From Auanema rhodensis (taxonomy: Eukaryota > Nematoda > Chromadorea > Rhabditida > Rhabditidae), in assembly GCA_964057225.1 (NCBI GenBank), contig OZ059899.1:7564001-7628000 (forward strand): a stretch of DNA of 64,000 nucleotides. Direction: 5' to 3'. Positions 59,974 to 64,000 of this stretch are shown in pieces. The notes below the pieces were generated by a model, which saw only the letters and a program-made list of their open reading frames with translations, made no database searches and was not told the origin of the DNA. The position numbers and the translations under genes are program-made. Position 1 is the stretch's first letter; each line of letters opens with the position of its first letter.

Positions 59974-62859
59974 TCACAAGATCGAACACACGGGTGATCT
60001 GACGTGATGAGTAGCTTTGTCCTCTCCTACGCCATCCTAAAATTAAGAAAAAACTTCTTTGCAAAAGATAAATAGATTATTATATAAAATTGAAAAATGA
60101 AAATACTTGGATTTTTAAAAAAATAAATTCAAAGTTGCTAACCTTATTGGCATTTGTATTATTTGCAGTACCATCTTCATTATAAATTGACATATCATGT
60201 AATTCCATATATCCATCAATTGTCTGATCACCAGCTTGAAGAATATTATGAATTATTTGAAATTTTAGAAATTCTAACCTCTAGGTCTAGCACATAATTC
60301 CCATACCGATTTTCGATCATTTCTCTCCAAGAAATATGTATACATAATTCCTTTTCCCTATGTTTATATATAATTATAATAAATTTTAATATAATTTACT
60401 TTAATTTCTGTATTTCCTCTATCAACAAATACAAAACTTGTATTGGCAATTTGACCATTAGCTTTAGCTGGTTCACTAACATGAATCTTACATGGTATAC
60501 CAGAAGCTTCCATTTTATTAGCTACATTTACCGAATCACCAAATAGACAATATCTAAATATTTCAATTTAATTTTTAAAAATTATAATTAAAGACTTTAC
60601 CTCGGCATTTTCATTCCAACAACACCAGCTACCACGGGTCCAGAATGAACACCAATACGAATCTTTATAGGTTTCTGTGTAATAGGTGAAAGAACTAATT
60701 TAGATTCCATTAACATTCCTAAATAATAAAAATTATTTATAAAATTTTATATTATAAATACCAATTGATACATTTAATACTCTTTCACCATGATTTGTAC
60801 AGACTTCTGGTACTCCACCAACAACCATATATGCATCACCAATAGTTTCAACTTTATAAACATCATGCTATAAGATAATATAACAAATTCCTTTCAAATA
60901 AAATAATAAACTTACTAATCCAATTAAACGATCAAATCGTAAATATAAATCATTTAACAATGTTACAACATCATATGGAGTACATAATGCACAAATGTTT
61001 GTGAATGTCACTATATCTGTGAATAGCAATGTACAATCGGCAAATTCGCCTGAAAATTTGATTCAAAATGTTGACAGATTTGCAATGTTCAGCATACTAG
61101 CTTCTATCATCTTTCCCTGACGTAACGAATCGGCTACAGAAGCCGGCATTAGCTCACAGAGCAGCTCATCTGTTTTTTGCTTTTCGACTTCCAATTCCGC
61201 AGCCATACGTTTTAAACTTTTTGTTGTTTCTTCTAATTTTCGACTGAAAATGAAGTTGAAAAATGAAAAGCTAACTCATTAAATTTACTTTAATTCAACT
61301 TGTGTCATACGACTTTGGTTTAACATAATCAAATCTCTTGTGCCATCGTGTCGTTGCATATCACTGATATGAAGATCACGCTCAATCAACTCACGAACTG
61401 TTGTCACATTGACAGATGAAAGATAAAGAATATAATTTCCACCATCAATGAGTATCATTGATCCTTTAAAAAATAAAAATTAAAAATATATTGATTAAAC
61501 ATACCTTTTAGAAGAATTGGTTTTAATTCTTCTTTTTGATTATGAACAATATCACCAATACCTTTTAGTTTAAATATAAATAAACTATTTTTAAAAGCTA
61601 ATATTGATTCATATGAAAATGGAACCTAAAATATAATTCAATTGTTAATAATAAAAATAAAAAATTATACTTCAGGATGTATTAATTCCAAAATATCAGT
61701 AACTCTCGTTTCTTGTTGAACAGCCATTGGATAAGATTTCCGAATAAAATTACCAAAATGCTCAAGAAATAGATCTTTGTCAAAGCATATATGATATGGA
61801 AAAGCTTGTGAGAAGTCATTAGCTGAGATATTGTATGTTGCCTATAGAAATCAATATAATTTATAATAAAATATATATTTAAACTTCATGTTTCTCTATT
61901 TTTGATTCAGCTTTACTTGTAATTGATTTTTGATTACTCGCTATACCAGCTTCAACTTGACTGATCATAAAAACCACGTGTTCCGTAACAAAAGCATCTT
62001 GAATCAAAAATCAAAATAAATTTTTGTATCTAATTTATAGTTAGTTCTAATAATTTTTACCTAAATGTTCTTGTTTACGTTCCTGAACTTTCATTATAAC
62101 TTCAGTATCATATATTCTTCGAGATACTTCCCGTACAACACCTGAATTTCTATTATTATTAGGTTAAAAATTATTTAAGCCATATGATATACGATGCAAA
62201 TAATTTGTAGTATTAACATATTTTGATAAATATGTTTTTAAAGTTATCAACGTGCTTAATAGATCAGTTCATGTTTTAACATCGTATGTGTTTTAAACTG
62301 GTAATGCTGGACAGAAACTTTTTTTTAATTTTCCAGATGCATTTTTAAAAAATCAGTGAATTGATACAACATCTTTCCTTCAATCCTCGCGCGTATTTCT
62401 GAGTTTTATTCGAACATTTTGGCGCCTAGGTTCTCTATCCCGCATTTTCTAGCATTTCTTTGTTCTTTCCATTTGAATAAGAACACGAAAAATAGACAAA
62501 AACGAATTTTCAGAATACGTTTCCCGCTCAGATTGACCTCTCTCCAGCTATGTTCATGTAAGTTTCACGGTTTATATAGAAGCATTCTCATTCCATTGTT
62601 CACGTTTGCTTAACTGAGATTTTTGAAATTATTTATGCTTTAGAACTTATCATCTTATTTTAATCACATTTTGTTTCTTTAATAATTTAAAAGTATTACC
62701 TTTAACTATAGGATATAATCCACTTCTTTTAGAATAATAATGTAAAAGTAATGTTCCATCTATCTGTACTTCACAACGAAAAGATGGACCTCTTAGTTTA
62801 GTTTGATATACAACATGATCAATGAAGTAGTGAAGAGCATCCAACGAATCCAAAAAACC
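59974..62859 (-). CDS. Soluble guanylyl cyclase (H-NOX sensor; N-terminus not found in window)
   Basis: Haem-sensing cyclase converting GTP to cGMP, of the gcy-31 to gcy-37 class that in C. elegans includes neuronal oxygen sensors. The first recognisable exon (from 62859) is the second half of the H-NOX domain: [17 protein letters not shown] with the proximal haem His in [21 protein letters not shown] and the YxSxR haem motif in HYYSKRSGL. The HNOBA region follows ([31 protein letters not shown]), then the signalling coiled coil [20 protein letters not shown]. The catalytic domain has [78 protein letters not shown]. It ends [11 protein letters not shown] (stop 59976-59974). The missing first ~90 H-NOX residues are presumably upstream, beyond 62860. 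Confidence 0.93.
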
Positions 62860-64000
62860 CTAAATATACCTTTGTGATAATCAAATATTTCTATTAATAG
62901 TTCTCTCTCTCTTTCTTTCTCTCTCACGTTCTCTGTTTATGAACATTGTACCTCTAATGTTGCCTCCTTCGTTCCCTTAGTCTGTCTAGCCTATAGCCTC
63001 CCCACTCAATCGATCGATGCTGATCTGCACTACACACATTCCAATACAACTATTATTTCTTTGATTTTAATGAAAACTTAAGCGTTTTGAAGCTTTGTTG
63101 TATCGGAAAAAGGGAAAATTTCACATATAGGTTTCTCATCATGCTGATCATCCACATCATGTAGATTTGACGTAGATAACTATGATCACGTTAACAAGTA
63201 ACGTGATCGTAGCTCTTAACTACACTCCCAATTTGGAAGACTGATAGTAAATACCTTTATCAGGTCCCTACTATCTTCTTTTGGGATAATTTCGATAATT
63301 TGTGGGCTTTACACATGATCTCAGCTACGTTCCTAAACGGCTGGAGAAAATGGTTAAAGCCATCCGATCAGTCAATCGACCGAACCAGGCTGTGTCAATG
63401 CGCCGTATCTCATATGCGTGCACGACAAAGTCTCGCTCGTCTACCAATCTGATAACAACCGTTTCGGTCGCAATTGACCGTTGTATTGCGATATATTCAC
63501 TATGTTTTGGCTTTAATATAATTCTAGTTAGTTCTCATAACCTATACATGCTGATAACATGTGGTATATGCACGAGAATGACTGTTTTTCTGCGTCAATG
63601 TGATCAAATATGGCAGGCTATTTACATGATTAACTGTATTATTACCATTCGTTTACTGAGCAACTTAACAATATAGTTTGATGATTATCATTATTATGTA
63701 AATTTTGAAACAGATGAAGCTGAGTACTTAAAAAGCATCAAGTAACCCGTAAAACATACGGCGCACAGCTTTTCGCGCGCTTCATCTCAGCTGGCTCACC
63801 GAAAGTTTCTATTAAGACGTTTTAAATGTATTTCATGAAGATTGGATAGTATATTTGATAATATTTATGAAAAGATTATATCGTTTCTTATAATCTAGTA
63901 CGTTGCCTTCAAATCGTATCAAATGCACATTCAGTTCTAAGCTTTTATGATTCACTTATACGCCTTTCGTAAGACGCATTACTATCAAACAAAAACCAAA
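62860..64000. other. Unassigned sequence upstream of the guanylyl cyclase exon
   Basis: 1.14 kb starting with a CT-rich stretch (62900-62930). It is less AT-rich than the exons beside it and contains a 124-residue plus-strand open frame (63302-63676) of doubtful meaning. No H-NOX N-terminal exon could be recognised on the minus strand, so this is either a long first intron or, if the cyclase is truncated, intergenic DNA. Confidence 0.45.
63184..63208. repeat. Perfect 10-base inverted repeat with 5-base loop
   Basis: GATCACGTTA (63184-63193), loop ACAAG, TAACGTGATC (63199-63208). The arms contain a CACGT core similar to E-box/bZIP sites, so it could be a dimer binding site or a hairpin. Confidence 0.7.

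Noticed and set aside
63302-63676. 124-residue plus-strand frame with VSVAIDRCIAIYS, which resembles a GPCR TM3/DRY segment.
   Set aside because: No other helices in the right order, no splice partners, and the resemblance covers only about 13 residues. Kept as unassigned sequence.

Overview
The window is a stretch of nematode chromosome. It is AT-rich, its genes are broken into many short exons with introns mostly of about 40-60 bases ending in TTTCAG or TTTTAG, and several families are nematode-typical: a ground-like hedgehog-related protein, serpentine chemoreceptor-type 7TM proteins, a TWK two-pore potassium channel, a KNL-2 centromere protein and a soluble guanylyl cyclase of the gcy class. 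I did not assign a genus. No CRISPR array, rRNA or convincing tRNA was seen. Gene models were built by eye from splice sites and family resemblance; outer coordinates run from start codon to stop codon, introns included.

Layout. 1-2740 (-): C-terminally truncated knl-2, divergent from vps-52 (3095-6526, +) across a 354-base shared promoter region. The large last intron of vps-52 contains a compact gene for a small secreted peptide (5857-6048, +) with its own TATA box and poly(A) signal. An SLC41-type Mg transporter (6714-8791, -) follows, then 4.9 kb of intergenic DNA with a GC-richer island at 10.18-11.15 kb. From 13.7 to 20.5 kb four closely spaced plus-strand genes (PIGC, hrpl-1, psmd-9, SLC25A32-type carrier) look like an operon. 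Then come a TWK K2P channel (20897-23023, -), a 7TM chemoreceptor-like gene (24942-26715, +), a Gln-rich ground-like protein (27051-30382, -), GlcNAc-transferase I (31585-33462, -), a saposin-like protein (35226-35757, -), a bHLH-PAS factor of SIM/NPAS type (36347-37892, +), a four-domain gelsolin-like protein (38217-40439, +), a SWEET sugar transporter (41685-43016, +) and a peptide-receptor-type GPCR (43536-46614, -).

The right quarter is dominated by a PPM1L-type membrane PP2C phosphatase (47751-59018, -) whose introns are very large for this locus (6.6 kb and about 2.5 kb). The 6.6 kb intron contains a roughly 2 kb foldback element with about 100-base terminal inverted repeats. Inside it are direct and inverted internal duplications and broken pieces of a trypsin-fold (PA-clan) protease-like coding sequence; this is the most unusual object in the window. 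The window ends in a soluble guanylyl cyclase (59974-62859, -) whose first exons lie beyond what I can recognise.

Functional themes are housekeeping (GPI anchor synthesis, vesicle tethering, RNA binding, proteasome assembly, N-glycan processing) mixed with neuronal and sensory signalling (K2P, two GPCRs, guanylyl cyclase, bHLH-PAS). Apart from the operon-like cluster, I see no sign that neighbours share a pathway.
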